This document shows, in pieces, positions 1 through 11,000 of a stretch of 64,000 nucleotides of DNA. The translations under genes and the position numbers were made by a program. The notes under the pieces are model-generated. The model saw only the letters and a list, made by a program, of their open reading frames with translations. It made no database searches and was not told the origin of the DNA. The DNA lies in the NCBI GenBank assembly GCA_017557435.1, contig JAFYYR010000026.1:1-64000 (forward strand). Reading direction: 5' to 3'. The DNA is from Pseudobutyrivibrio sp. (lineage in GTDB: Bacteria; Bacillota; Clostridia; Lachnospirales; Lachnospiraceae). The first letter of the stretch is position 1, and each line of letters opens with the position of its first letter.

Positions 1-6
1 ATATAA

Positions 7-321
7 AATAATGCATGCATAAATTGTTTTCTTGATGGAGCTGTGAGGATAGAGTATCAGTACGATGCATTTGGAAATAGAACATCTCTTACAGAAGGAG
101 ATACAAGTACAACCTATAGCTACGATGTGCTTGATAGACTTCTTGAGGTAAATGAACTTAATAACAATCAGTCTGTTGTCAAAACATATGACTATAATAA
201 GAGAGGCAATCAGACAAATGAGTATGTAGATGGTGTTTTAAATAAGACCTTTACTTTTAATGGACCACTAACCCCGTCCCCTAGGACCATTGGCGTGAGA
301 AATGGAGTTTTTAGTATATGA
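7..321 (+). pseudogene. RHS/YD-repeat protein, C-terminal remnant
   Basis: The frame is open from base 7, after a TAA at 4-6, and encodes YD-repeat text such as YQYDAFGNRTS and YSYDVLDRL. This is the signature of RHS repeat proteins, which are large polymorphic toxins or wall-associated proteins. No convincing start is present; the first possible one is GTG at 43. The last 19 or so residues are not RHS-like and are read through a palindrome at 259-291, so the repeat region is cut off there. The frame ends at 319-321, overlapping the EssC start. I infer a decayed fragment left after insertion or recombination. RHS toxins are common cargo near type VII secretion genes, which fits the neighbour. 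Confidence 0.6.
259..291. repeat. REP-like palindrome ending the RHS remnant
   Basis: AATGG-A-CC on the left pairs with GG-A-CCATT on the right, with one mismatch. The loop is C-rich (CCCCGTCCCC), unlike the AT-rich surroundings. The RHS reading frame loses its repeat character exactly here. It resembles small interspersed palindromic repeats, but no second copy was found in this window. Confidence 0.4.
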
Positions 322-3300
322 AAAACAATATTAAATTCAAAAATTTACAGGTGAGTTATGATATGGAAATTAGCACAGTAGGTGTTAATTCTATTGTCAT
401 AGGAAATAGACCTCATGATGATATTTGTATAACTGAAAGCCAAAGCAAGAGCTTTGCAGTTACTATAAATAGAATAAATGATGGATTTGAAGTGACTTGT
501 GATGATGAAGAGATTCCTGTTTTCATCAATGGTACCTTGGTCCAAAAAGAAAATAGTTTTTTTGCACCGGGGACTTTTTTATCTATTGATGGTATTCCTT
601 TCTATTTTGAGGAACACGCAATCAAAACATCCATGTCATTTAAGCTGAAGACTACCTTTAATTTCAAGGATTTATCTGAGTCAGGAAAAGCTATGGTGTA
701 TCCTGAGTTTTATCGTAATGTCCGCTATTTATATGAATTGCCTGAGGACAAACTAGAGGTGCTTAATCCGGAGAACCCTCCACAAAAACCAAAGAACAAT
801 CTTTTGATGACACTTACACCACTGCTTGTTTCATTGGCTTTGATGATATTTGTCAGATCGAGAATGATGCATGGCGGTATGATGTATGTGCTGTATTTTG
901 CAGGCACTATGACTGTTGGTGGATTGATGTCAGTTTGGGCGTATTTTGAGAATGGAAAGGATTTTAGAAAAAAGAGCAAAGAACGTATCCAGGTCTATGC
1001 AGAATACATAAGCAAAAAGGAAGAGGAAATCCAAAAAATACGAGACGAGGAAAAGCTAATTTTTACAAAACGAAATCCTTCTGTGGAGGAGACCGTAGAT
1101 AGAATAGAGTCATTTTCTCCAAATCTTTTTGAAAAACAAAAAGGGCAAGAGGATTATTTGGATGTAAGAATTGGTACTGGAAGTGTTAAATCTCAAGTTC
1201 AAGTTGAATATAAAAAACAAGAGTATCTCCATGTATATGATGAGTTGATTAAATATCCAGAATTCTTACATGATAAATACGAGTACATAAATGATATGCC
1301 TGTGACATTGCCACTTGGTCAGAAAAATGCAGTGGGTTTTGTAGGAAATAGAACAAAGCTGTATCAGATTATGAAAAATATGGTTCTTACCATTGCTGGC
1401 CAGGAATCTTTTACAGATGTAAAAATGATGTTCCTTTTGGATGAAGTGTATGCTCCATACATGGAATGGGTGAGATGGCTTCCAAACACATACGATGAAA
1501 ATACGGGTATGCGATTTGTCATGTATGATGAGGACAGTAGTAAGGGTGTTTTGGAATATTTGTATTCGGAAATATCTAGCAGAGATGGTCTTAAGAAGGA
1601 ACAGATTGATGAGTTGCCGGATTATGTGGTATTTGCTTTTAGATCTGAGAGATTGTCAGAGCATCCGGTAAGCAAATACTTTGAAGAGGCTAGAAAGCTA
1701 GGATTTACATTCCTGTTCTTTGAAGAAAAAGAAGAGTTCTTACATAAATCATGTGAGTTAGGCGTGTTCCTTGATGATGACCTTTACAGCGGATATATTC
1801 AGGATATAGCTGATGGTACTATTGTGCAGAATTTTACTTATTCTCATGTCAGCAAGGCCACTGCTGAGAGCTGTTCTAAAAAATTGGCTCCGGTTTATAT
1901 AAGAGAGCCATCTCTTGAGAACAATTTAAGAAAAAATATATCTTTGTATGAGCTTTTAAATATTAACTCAGTTGACGAGTTGGAATTATCCGATAGATGG
2001 AATTCTTCAAGGGTATACGACAGCATGGCTGCCCCTCTTGGTGTTAAGACAGGCGGGGAGATGGTCTATTTGGACATTCATGAAAAATATCATGGACCTC
2101 ATGGACTTGTTGCAGGAACAACAGGTTCAGGTAAATCAGAGATTCTTCAGACATACATATTGTCAATGGCTACACTTTTCCATCCATATGAAGTCAGCTT
2201 TATTATCATCGATTTTAAGGGCGGTGGAATGGCAAATCAGTTTAGAGATTTACCACATTTAAATGGAGCAATAACAAATATCGATGGCAAACAGATTAAT
2301 CGCTCATTGATGTCCATAAAGGCTGAGCTTGTTAAGAGACAGGAGCTTTTTGCAAAGTACGATGTCAATAGAATAGATGATTATATCAAGCTATATAAAG
2401 ACGGAGTTGCAGAAATCCCACTACCACATCTGATATTAATAGTGGATGAGTTTGCGGAATTGAAGAGCGAACAGCCAGAATTTATGAAAGAGCTCATCAG
2501 TGCGGCCCGTATCGGTCGAAGCCTTGGTGTGCATCTTATTTTGGCAACACAGAAGCCAGCTGGCGTTGTAAACAATCAGATTTGGAGTAACTCAAAATTC
2601 AAGCTTTGTTTGAAAGTACAGGACAAATCCGACAGTAAGGAAGTAATTAAATCGCCTCTTGCAGCAGAGATTAGAGAGCCAGGTAGAGCATATTTCCAGG
2701 TTGGAAATAATGAAATATTTGAGCTGTTCCAGTCTGCTTATAGTGGAACATACATTACAGATGGCAAAGCAAAGGCTGTTAAAAAATACGAGATATCTAC
2801 TGTAGATTTAGCAGGAAGAAGAAGCACTGTATACTCTCAGGAGCCAGCGCAAAATGATAATACGGTTACAGAACTTGATGCAATAGTTGAATATGTAAAT
2901 GACTATTGCAAGAAGGAAAATATTGAGAAGCTGCAAGAAATCTGCTTGCCTCCATTGCCTGAGATAATTGAGTATCCAAATGATTTTGAATCAAATAGCA
3001 CTGATGTGATTGTGCCTATAGGTGTATATGATGATCCTACAAGACAGGCACAGAGGATTTTACAGACAAACTTTACGCAGAATCATACATTTATTTTGGG
3101 CTCATCACTTGCAGGTAAGACATATCTTCTTCAATCTATGATATATGGTTTGGCTTCGAAATATTCGCCAGATGAAGTGAATATTTACATCCTTGATTTT
3201 GCATCAATGGTTCTTAAGAGTTTTGAGAAACTAAACCACGTTGGAGCTTTTATAAATCTAGCGGAAGAAGAGAAGCTAAACAATTTTATTGAACTCATGC

Positions 3301-4553
3301 AGAAAATTATTAACGACAGAAGAGAAATTCTTTCCTCTGTTGGTTTGAGTTCTTTTGGTGCTTACAAGGAGGGAGGTAATACTGACCTACCTCAGATTGT
3401 TATCTTCCTTGAAAACTATACAGCTTTTAGAGAGACATATCCTAGATTTGAAGAGCAATTTATTAAGATTTGTAGAGATGGAGTTGCTCTTGGTATTTCC
3501 GTTGTAGTCACTAACCAGCAAATGTCAGGTTTGGGCTTTAAGCTTTTGACTAACTTTGCAGTTAAAATTGCAATGAATTGTAATGAGCGAGCCCAGTATT
3601 CAGCGCTGCTTGATAGATGCAAGATTCAGCCTGATGAGTTCCCTGGCCGAGGACTTCTTAATATTGATGGAGATATCTTAGAATTCCAGAGCTACCTGGC
3701 ATTTTCAAAGGGCAAAGAGGTGGAGCGTCTTTCTAAGATTAATGAGTTTATAGAATCTACCAATGCTAAGTATCCAGGAAAGATGGCAGAAGCTGTTAAG
3801 TATATTCCTCCATATCTGGATGATGAATATATTGAAAGTAGATTTGGCTCAGCGAAGATGACTGATTATAATATGCTTGTTGGATTGGCATATTCTAATA
3901 TTGAACCAGTTTATAATAATCTCTTGTCAGACAACATCACAGCTATTTTTGGTCGCGAGGATTTGGGACGGGGCAAGTATGTGAATTATATGGTTGAGAA
4001 GCTGTTAATCAGCGCTAAAAATTGTCCTGTGGAGTTGCATGTGTTTGATTCCAATGAAGGAGCACTGGAGCGATTTAGCGATAATCCAGCTGTTAAGGAA
4101 TACACAGGCAGTATCATGGAGATTGTAGACTCCATAAATGACATACGTCAGATAGCAGCTAATCGCAATGAAAAAATGCAGCGAGGTGAAAGTATTGATG
4201 ACGAGCCTCTAATTGTTGTTATCCTAAACGATACCAAAGCTGCAGAGATAATAGAAAAAAATGAGACTGCTAAAAGTTCATTTAATGAGCTGGTAACACT
4301 TTATAGCGAGTGTAAGGTATCATTTATATTTACAAATGTTCCAAATGTTACACTTACTCCATCTTCAGCTAGGGTATATATGATGCTTAGAAATAGTGCA
4401 AACTTAATATTCTTCGAAGATATGATAAATATTAAGTTTATTTCTATACCAAATAGTATCGTTAGCCAGGCTAAGAAGAAAAATGGAAAGGGCGACGCTT
4501 ACTACGCCAAGGGTAACAAACTTATTAAAACAAAGACTATGGAGTGGAAGTAG
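318..4553 (+). CDS. essC: Type VII secretion ATPase EssC (FtsK/SpoIIIE family)
   Basis: This 1411-residue protein is the membrane motor of the Firmicutes type VII secretion system. The N-terminus (about 1-95) is FHA-like, as in EssC. Two hydrophobic segments lie at about 161-181 and 187-209. The first FtsK-type ATPase domain has a clear Walker A (GTTGSGKSE, near residue 600) and a Walker B with the acidic pair (LILIVDEFAEL, near 705). The second has a variant P-loop (GSSLAGKTY, 928-936). The third is degenerate (FGREDLGRGKY), as is usual for EssC. Length is close to the family norm of about 1450. A GGAG lies about 11 bases before the ATG. The EsaB-like gene follows by 11 bases, supporting an operon. 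No WXG100 substrate gene is in the window, so the locus continues to the left or is split. Confidence 0.92.
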   Translation: MKNNIKFKNLQVSYDMEISTVGVNSIVIGNRPHDDICITESQSKSFAVTINRINDGFEVTCDDEEIPVFINGTLVQKENSFFAPGTFLSIDGIPFYFEEHAIKTSMSFKLKTTFNFKDLSESGKAMVYPEFYRNVRYLYELPEDKLEVLNPENPPQKPKNNLLMTLTPLLVSLALMIFVRSRMMHGGMMYVLYFAGTMTVGGLMSVWAYFENGKDFRKKSKERIQVYAEYISKKEEEIQKIRDEEKLIFTKRNPSVEETVDRIESFSPNLFEKQKGQEDYLDVRIGTGSVKSQVQVEYKKQEYLHVYDELIKYPEFLHDKYEYINDMPVTLPLGQKNAVGFVGNRTKLYQIMKNMVLTIAGQESFTDVKMMFLLDEVYAPYMEWVRWLPNTYDENTGMRFVMYDEDSSKGVLEYLYSEISSRDGLKKEQIDELPDYVVFAFRSERLSEHPVSKYFEEARKLGFTFLFFEEKEEFLHKSCELGVFLDDDLYSGYIQDIADGTIVQNFTYSHVSKATAESCSKKLAPVYIREPSLENNLRKNISLYELLNINSVDELELSDRWNSSRVYDSMAAPLGVKTGGEMVYLDIHEKYHGPHGLVAGTTGSGKSEILQTYILSMATLFHPYEVSFIIIDFKGGGMANQFRDLPHLNGAITNIDGKQINRSLMSIKAELVKRQELFAKYDVNRIDDYIKLYKDGVAEIPLPHLILIVDEFAELKSEQPEFMKELISAARIGRSLGVHLILATQKPAGVVNNQIWSNSKFKLCLKVQDKSDSKEVIKSPLAAEIREPGRAYFQVGNNEIFELFQSAYSGTYITDGKAKAVKKYEISTVDLAGRRSTVYSQEPAQNDNTVTELDAIVEYVNDYCKKENIEKLQEICLPPLPEIIEYPNDFESNSTDVIVPIGVYDDPTRQAQRILQTNFTQNHTFILGSSLAGKTYLLQSMIYGLASKYSPDEVNIYILDFASMVLKSFEKLNHVGAFINLAEEEKLNNFIELMQKIINDRREILSSVGLSSFGAYKEGGNTDLPQIVIFLENYTAFRETYPRFEEQFIKICRDGVALGISVVVTNQQMSGLGFKLLTNFAVKIAMNCNERAQYSALLDRCKIQPDEFPGRGLLNIDGDILEFQSYLAFSKGKEVERLSKINEFIESTNAKYPGKMAEAVKYIPPYLDDEYIESRFGSAKMTDYNMLVGLAYSNIEPVYNNLLSDNITAIFGREDLGRGKYVNYMVEKLLISAKNCPVELHVFDSNEGALERFSDNPAVKEYTGSIMEIVDSINDIRQIAANRNEKMQRGESIDDEPLIVVILNDTKAAEIIEKNETAKSSFNELVTLYSECKVSFIFTNVPNVTLTPSSARVYMMLRNSANLIFFEDMINIKFISIPNSIVSQAKKKNGKGDAYYAKGNKLIKTKTMEWK

Positions 4554-4564
4554 AGGGATTTTCT

Positions 4565-4807
4565 ATGACAGATAAAATAATAATCATGTTTCACTGTGGC
4601 GGAAAATCCATAGATGTGGAAATTCCCAGCAGCATAACAGCAAACGAATTAATACATGGATTAAATGTAGGCTTTAATCTTGGGATTGATGAGTCTAATG
4701 AATCGGAGTGCTTCTTGCGCTCCGAGAATCCATTGGCTTTAATCAAAGGCAATATTGAAATTTCAGAGCTAGGGCTTAGAAATGGAAGTTCTGTATATTT
4801 GAGATAG
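4565..4807 (+). CDS. esaB: EsaB/YukD-like ubiquitin-fold protein
   Basis: This is an 80-residue protein starting MTDKIIIMFHCGGKS. Size, beta-rich pattern and position directly after EssC match the EsaB/YukD family, small ubiquitin-like accessory proteins of type VII secretion. I chose the ATG at 4565 because GAGGG precedes it at a good distance; an in-frame ATG at 4544 lies inside essC and has no ribosome site. A terminator follows at 4812-4852, closing the operon. The assignment rests on size and context more than on diagnostic residues. Confidence 0.7.
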   Translation: MTDKIIIMFHCGGKSIDVEIPSSITANELIHGLNVGFNLGIDESNESECFLRSENPLALIKGNIEISELGLRNGSSVYLR

Positions 4808-4811
4808 GTAG

Positions 4812-4852
4812 AAAATGTTATTTGACTTAGGTCGAATAACATTTTTTCTTTT
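4812..4852 (+). terminator. Intrinsic terminator after esaB
   Basis: AATGTTATT at 4814-4822 pairs perfectly with AATAACATT at 4835-4843, and a T-rich tail follows. It separates the secretion genes from the TIR genes, so the latter need their own promoter. Confidence 0.8.
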
Positions 4853-4984
4853 GCCGGTTTTAGTAGCTTTAGAATTGTAAATATGCCCAATTTATAATAA
4901 AATATGAAATAATTGTGAAGTCTGTTAAGAATTCAATTGGTATTAGTTTTGAGTTTTATGCATTAGGGAGTACAGCTTAATAAA

Positions 4985-7900
4985 ATGAAGTATGATGCAT
5001 TTATTAGCTATAGGCATTTGATGCCAGATGAGTATGTGGCTAAGAAAGTACACAAGGGACTTGAGACCCTTAGGATTCCTAAGAAGATACAAAAAGAGAT
5101 TGGGAAATCTAGGATTAATAGAGTCTTTAGAGATATGGAAGAGCTTCCAGTTGGTAGTGATTTGGGAGCTAATATTATGGCTGCTTTGGAGGAGTCAGAG
5201 TACCTGATTGTTATTAGTTCGCCTAAGACCAAGGAAAGCTATTGGTGTAATCAGGAAGTTGAGAATTTTGTGAGGATGCATGGACGAGAAAAGGTCCTTG
5301 TTGTTCTTGCAGAGGGAGAGCCTTATGAATCTTTCCCAGAGCAGTTGCTCAAAGATGAAGAAGGCAATTCGGTAGAGCCATTTGCAGCAGATTTTCGTGG
5401 TACTACCAGAAAAGAAATTAATAGAAAAGCTAAGACAGAGTTGGTGCGACTTGCAGCAGCTATTTTAGGCGTTGATTTCGACGATTTAAGGCAGCGTCAA
5501 AGAGAACGCAAAACTCGTCGCAATATGACACTTGCTCTTGGTGTTGCTGCTTTCGCTTTTGTTTTTGGTGGTTTTAGCGCATACAATTTGGCGCGAATAA
5601 ATGAGGAGTATCAGCAAAAGCTTGTTAATGAGTCGAAAGTGCTTGCAGCCAAATCAGCAGATGTTCTTGAGACTGGCGATAGAAAGACTGCGGCTCTTAT
5701 AGCTATGGAGGGCATCCCAGAAAGTGGTGAGCGACCTCTGGTTCCAGAGTCTCTGTATGCTTTATCAAAGGCTCTTGGAGTTTATGATTATAATACAGTC
5801 TTGTCTAGTGAGACTGTTATTAATGCAGATTATTCAATTAAAAAGTTTTGCAACACTGCTTTTAATGATATAGTGGGCATTTTAGACGATAACGGCAATG
5901 TCTACGTATGGGATTTAAAAGAGGGAGAGATGCTCTATGAAATTCAGGCGGAATATGTCAACGGTATTCTAGTACCTGTTTTTGACATAGGAATTAGCGA
6001 GGAGGATTCCACTCTCTTTGTTGTATCCCAAAATGGTGTCAGGGGCTATGACCTATCTGGTTCCATGGTGTATGAGTACACAACTGAGCAGCCTATACTA
6101 GTAGGTCAGGTATCTGAATATAACAATTGTATTGCGATAGAATATGCTGAAAATGGTGTGGATTATTATCCAGACACAGTGGCAGTTATCTCTCCTACGG
6201 ATGGAGAGGAACTTGGCGTTTATCACAACGATTGCCCTGCACCATATTCAGATGTAATTGAGTTCATGAATACAGGCACTACAGTTATTGTGGGCCACTT
6301 ACAAATGGATGGTGAGAAAAACTATGTATCAGTTTACGATACTGTCCATGAAGAAATAAACAACAAAAAATTATTAATAAAAAATGATTCTACCATTTCT
6401 GCAGGATTTGCTTTTACTAATGATGATATTGGAGTAATGATAGCTTCTGCTCCTTATGAGACCATTGGAGATGGCAAAGAGATATCCGTTGACTTGCAGT
6501 ACTATAGTTTGTTTGATGATAGTATAACTTGGAACACTACAGCGGACTATTATATACAGTATTCCAACAAAATGGATTACAAAATAGAAGCTATGGTTGA
6601 TGGTAATCAATTGGGGTTGTCGCTGCTTACCGCTGGCCGTTCTATATATATAGTGGATAATGCTACCGGAGAGATAGTAGATCAGATTAAGTCAGACTCA
6701 CTGTTTAGTGACGTTATCGTAGGTGATGATATTTTTGTCGTTTCTACAGAGGCGGGTTTCCTTAGATTCTATATATATTCAGAGGGAATTAAAAATCCGT
6801 TTATCGAGCGCAAAATGGCAAGTAATATTGCTCAAATCGGTATGGCTGATACTAGATTCATAACCATAGACGGCACAAGCCCTGGTGCTCGAGTATATTA
6901 CTTAAATAATACCCAGTACTTTGATACCACCTATACGGTGGATGGATATAGTAATGACGGAATGAGTAGTCCAGATGGTAAATACTACTATATTGCATCT
7001 GAGGAACAGAGCAATTCATCTGGCAGGATTTTCACTGTTTATAAATCAAGCAATCATAAAAAGGTAGGCGAATTCAGGGCTGACAATGCATATTATAGCG
7101 GTGTTCAGTTTTTAGATAATGACACGATTTTTGTACCTACCTACAACTTGGAACTGGTTTTTTATTCTATATCCAAAGATAAAAAAGAAGTTATAAAAAG
7201 TGATATAGACGTCAAAGACTTTGGAATGAACGTATCTGATAATCATAAGTTCTTTGTACTATTTAGTTATAAGTTCGCAGATGTTTACGATTTAACTACA
7301 CGCGAAAAAGTAATGCATAAGGACTTTGATTATGATATTTCTGCTTGCACCATCACTTCTGGTGGAGATTATTTTTATCTGTTCGATGACGAGTATCGGG
7401 TCCACAAGATAAGCACCAAGACAGGTAAGGATGAGCTTTTTGACCTGGGGTATGGAGTGCTGGAGCTGGCTATTAGTCCGGATGATAGCAAATTGATTCT
7501 TAATTGCGATGACAATAAATTGCGAGTGCTGAATGCAAAGACAAAAAAAGAAAAAGTTTCTTTTGATTTCGTAGCTAATCGTGAGGGTTACCTTAAAACT
7601 TCTCTAGATGGAAAATACGTATTTGCTCAGTCTTCAAACAACTTATTCCGTATATACGATATAGAAAAAGGCTCCATTGTCCTTGTGACAGATGCCATTG
7701 ATTCCAAGATAAGACGTATTTCATTTGATGAGGAGACTGGAGTATTGGCAGTATCTACAGTTGCTGATATGTACCTGCTTGATATGAAATCAGTTGGTTT
7801 GCTGGCCTATGTACCATCTGGCAGATTCTATATAAAGGGAACTAATCAAATTATCACTGGAAGTAATAGTTCTATTTATGTTTTCAATTATATGGATGCA

Positions 7901-7990
7901 GATGAGCTGATAAAAGAAGCCCGAAAACGATATGGTGATTCAGAATTATCAGAAGAACAGCGGTTGATTTTCGGAATAGAAAATGAGTAG
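4985..7990 (+). CDS. TIR domain - transmembrane - beta-propeller protein 1
   Basis: This is a 1001-residue protein. Residues 1 to about 140 form a TIR domain (start MKYDAFISYRH; SYWCNQE at 85-91, where E91 fits the catalytic glutamate of TIR NADases). One transmembrane helix lies at about 181-201 (GVAAFAFVFGGFSAYNL). A short helical stretch (EEYQQKLVNESKVLA) follows, then about 750 residues of WD40-like or PQQ-like propeller repeats. The TIR domain should face the cytoplasm and the propeller the outside. The start is preceded by AGGGAG in the string ATGCATTAGGGAG, which recurs before the next paralogue. TIR domains can cleave NAD in immunity or be scaffolds; which applies is unknown. Position beside EssC hints at a surface-sensing, defence or contact-dependent role (inference). 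Confidence 0.85.
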   Translation: MKYDAFISYRHLMPDEYVAKKVHKGLETLRIPKKIQKEIGKSRINRVFRDMEELPVGSDLGANIMAALEESEYLIVISSPKTKESYWCNQEVENFVRMHGREKVLVVLAEGEPYESFPEQLLKDEEGNSVEPFAADFRGTTRKEINRKAKTELVRLAAAILGVDFDDLRQRQRERKTRRNMTLALGVAAFAFVFGGFSAYNLARINEEYQQKLVNESKVLAAKSADVLETGDRKTAALIAMEGIPESGERPLVPESLYALSKALGVYDYNTVLSSETVINADYSIKKFCNTAFNDIVGILDDNGNVYVWDLKEGEMLYEIQAEYVNGILVPVFDIGISEEDSTLFVVSQNGVRGYDLSGSMVYEYTTEQPILVGQVSEYNNCIAIEYAENGVDYYPDTVAVISPTDGEELGVYHNDCPAPYSDVIEFMNTGTTVIVGHLQMDGEKNYVSVYDTVHEEINNKKLLIKNDSTISAGFAFTNDDIGVMIASAPYETIGDGKEISVDLQYYSLFDDSITWNTTADYYIQYSNKMDYKIEAMVDGNQLGLSLLTAGRSIYIVDNATGEIVDQIKSDSLFSDVIVGDDIFVVSTEAGFLRFYIYSEGIKNPFIERKMASNIAQIGMADTRFITIDGTSPGARVYYLNNTQYFDTTYTVDGYSNDGMSSPDGKYYYIASEEQSNSSGRIFTVYKSSNHKKVGEFRADNAYYSGVQFLDNDTIFVPTYNLELVFYSISKDKKEVIKSDIDVKDFGMNVSDNHKFFVLFSYKFADVYDLTTREKVMHKDFDYDISACTITSGGDYFYLFDDEYRVHKISTKTGKDELFDLGYGVLELAISPDDSKLILNCDDNKLRVLNAKTKKEKVSFDFVANREGYLKTSLDGKYVFAQSSNNLFRIYDIEKGSIVLVTDAIDSKIRRISFDEETGVLAVSTVADMYLLDMKSVGLLAYVPSGRFYIKGTNQIITGSNSSIYVFNYMDADELIKEARKRYGDSELSEEQRLIFGIENE

Positions 7991-8026
7991 ACACTAGTTA
8001 ATAATGCATTAGGGAGATTAAGAATT

Positions 8027-11000
8027 ATGAAATACGATGCTTTTATAAGCTACAGACACCTTGAGAAGGATATGTATGTAGCCAAAAGAGTTCATAGAGC
8101 ACTTGAAACTGCAAAGATTCCTAGAAAGATACAAAAGGAAATCGGTAGAAAGAAAATCGACAGGGTTTTCAGAGACCAGGAGGAGCTTCCTATCGGAAGT
8201 GATTTGGGCAGCAATATAGAGGCGGCTCTTAAGGAGGCAAAATACCTGGTGGTAATCTGTTCTCCAGAGACCCAAAACTCATACTGGGTAATGAAAGAGA
8301 TTGATACTTTTATTTCCATGCATGGCCGTGAGAATATTTTGGCTGTTTTGGTTGATGGGGAGCCGGGAGATTCCTTCCCACCACAGATTCTCACTGATGA
8401 AGCAGGCAACCCAGTGGAGCCTTTGGCAGCAGATGTGCGAGGAGAGAGAAAAAGAGATATTAAGCGCAAGCTTAAGACAGAAAGCCTCCGTCTTGCAGCA
8501 GCTATTTTGCAGGTGGATTATGATGACTTAAAACAGCGCAACAGGGAGCGCCAGATGCACAAGTTCCTTGCTGTAGCTATTAGTATTGCAGCTGTTATTA
8601 CTGCTCTTGCTGTAGCATTTGGTTTGTACAATGCATACAACCTAGACAAGATAAATGCAGAGTATCAGCAAAAGCTGATTAACGAATCAAAAGTATTAGC
8701 CCAAAAATCAGATGATGCTTTGGAAATAGGAAATAGAAGGGTTGCAGCTCTTTTGGCAATGGAGGGTCTTCCATCTGAGGAAAATGATAGACCGTTGGTT
8801 CCAGAGTCAGTATATGCTCTGTCAAATGCCCTTGATTGTTATGATATAGGTGCAGAGCTTCGTTACGATAAAATTCTTCCTCATAATATGCAGGTAGATG
8901 AGTTCGTTGAGAGCCTTGATGGAACTAGAGTTGTCAGCTACGATACTTCACATTATGTATATCTGTGGGATCTTAATACAGGCAAAAAGCTATTTGAATT
9001 GCCTCCGGAGTACGTTTATCTGGATTATGGATCTGTAGATGATGTGTCAATAAAAGCTGCAGGTTTTTCAGATAATGCAGTGGTAGTCATCAGTAGTACT
9101 TCTGTGACAGGATATGATGAAAAAGGAGAAATCCTTTATCAATACCAGCCTGAGGGCGGAGTTAGTAATGGTGCTATTAATCCGATGGCCAATAAGGCGG
9201 TTATTGTAGAGCGCTTTGATGGAATAGTCGATGATGAGTATGTAACAACTAAAGTATTTGTTGTATTGGACACCAAAACTGGTGAGGTTATCAAAAAATA
9301 TGAGGACCATTTAGATTTAGACTTTGATTACGGCTATAATTTTGCAATAGATAATAATGGAAAATATGTAGCAGTTGACCGTAATGTAGATGCTGCTCAG
9401 GAAAATATCTTTACGGTTTACAATCTAGAGACAGATGAATATGTTGATTGCAAATTAGCGGAGGATACTATACTTGAAGCTAAATTCACTGTTGATGGAC
9501 AACTAGCTGTTGCATCAATGGATTATGATGAACTTTTATCTGTTGACAATGCCTTGTTGTATTGTCAGAAGTTTGACATTGCAACAGGCCAGGAGTTGTG
9601 GAGGGTTGAGATGGAGGATGCCCACACAGCCTTTGATACAAGTTACACTCGACTTTCTAGCACAATTACGGATATTGATGGAGAAGAATGTGGTCGCATA
9701 ATTTGTAATACTAGCAAGGCTGTGGCTGTTTTAGATTTATATACCGGTGAATTAATTAATACTATTACCACAGATGCTTCTATCCAAAGAATAGGATTTA
9801 ATTCGGCAGGAAACTATATTTATGTTGGAACAAATGATGGTAGGTTGACACTTTATTCAACAAAACCAGGAATTACACTAACTAACAATATTACAGAGAT
9901 AATGGATAATACCATGATTGATTGGTTTATGTGTAATGGTACTGTTGTTGCCAGTTCCTATAGAGGCGCTAATCTTACCGTAATGAAGTATTCCTATGAT
10001 GAATCTTGTCTTTATGAAATTGAGCGAGATGGAGAAGTCGGAGGAATATCAGCAATATCTCCTGATGAATCTACTTATATGGCATATAGTTTGGTACGTG
10101 AGGTTGAAGATGAATTTTCTACATACGTGTTTGATATAGTTGATACTGAAACAGGTAAGATAAAGGGGACATTTAAAGTTCCTAACGCTAACCATGACGA
10201 AGCTAGATATGTGGATGATGACAATATAGTTATACCTGCGTCAGATGGAAATATATATGTATATACTATTTCAAGTGGAGAGCTAGAACAAAAGCATCTT
10301 CTGGAGAATGCATATACCGCAGTAACCAGCTACTCGGCAAATGGTAAATATATGTTATATACAAGTGGAGCAGATAAGATAGTTTTTAGCCTCCCAGATT
10401 TAGAGATAAAATATCAGAATAATAACTATGAATCTTATTTGGGAGCATATGATAGTGTAACCCTAGCTAACAATGGTAAGACTATATACTATATTTCTAC
10501 TGGTAACCAGGATAGTCTATACAAATATAATATTAAAAAGGACAAGATTGTCCCAGTTATTGAGGATTATCAAATTGATAAATTGGCAATAAGTGATGAC
10601 AACTCATTGATGGCTGTAGCTGGCAAGGACGGTAAATTGAGAATATACGATGTTAAAACAATGAAGTGTCTAGATGAATTCACCTTCTATGCTAAGTCTT
10701 TCAGTGGTTTGATAAAATTCTCAAAAGACAATAGTCAATTGTATTTGCAGGGTGCTGATTTGTATTTCAAGATTTACGACCTTAATGAGAAGAAGTATGT
10801 ATTCAAATTTAAGGGACAGACCAATGAATTAGATTTCTGTCAGTATGATGAAAAGAATAATAGACTGGTAGTATCTAATTTCATGGGCATGTCAATTATC
10901 GATCTTAATCAGATGGGTGAACTCAGTTACATCAAGCATGGATTAGTATATATGCCAAAGACCAATACTGTGGTATGTGCGTATAACTATTATATATATG

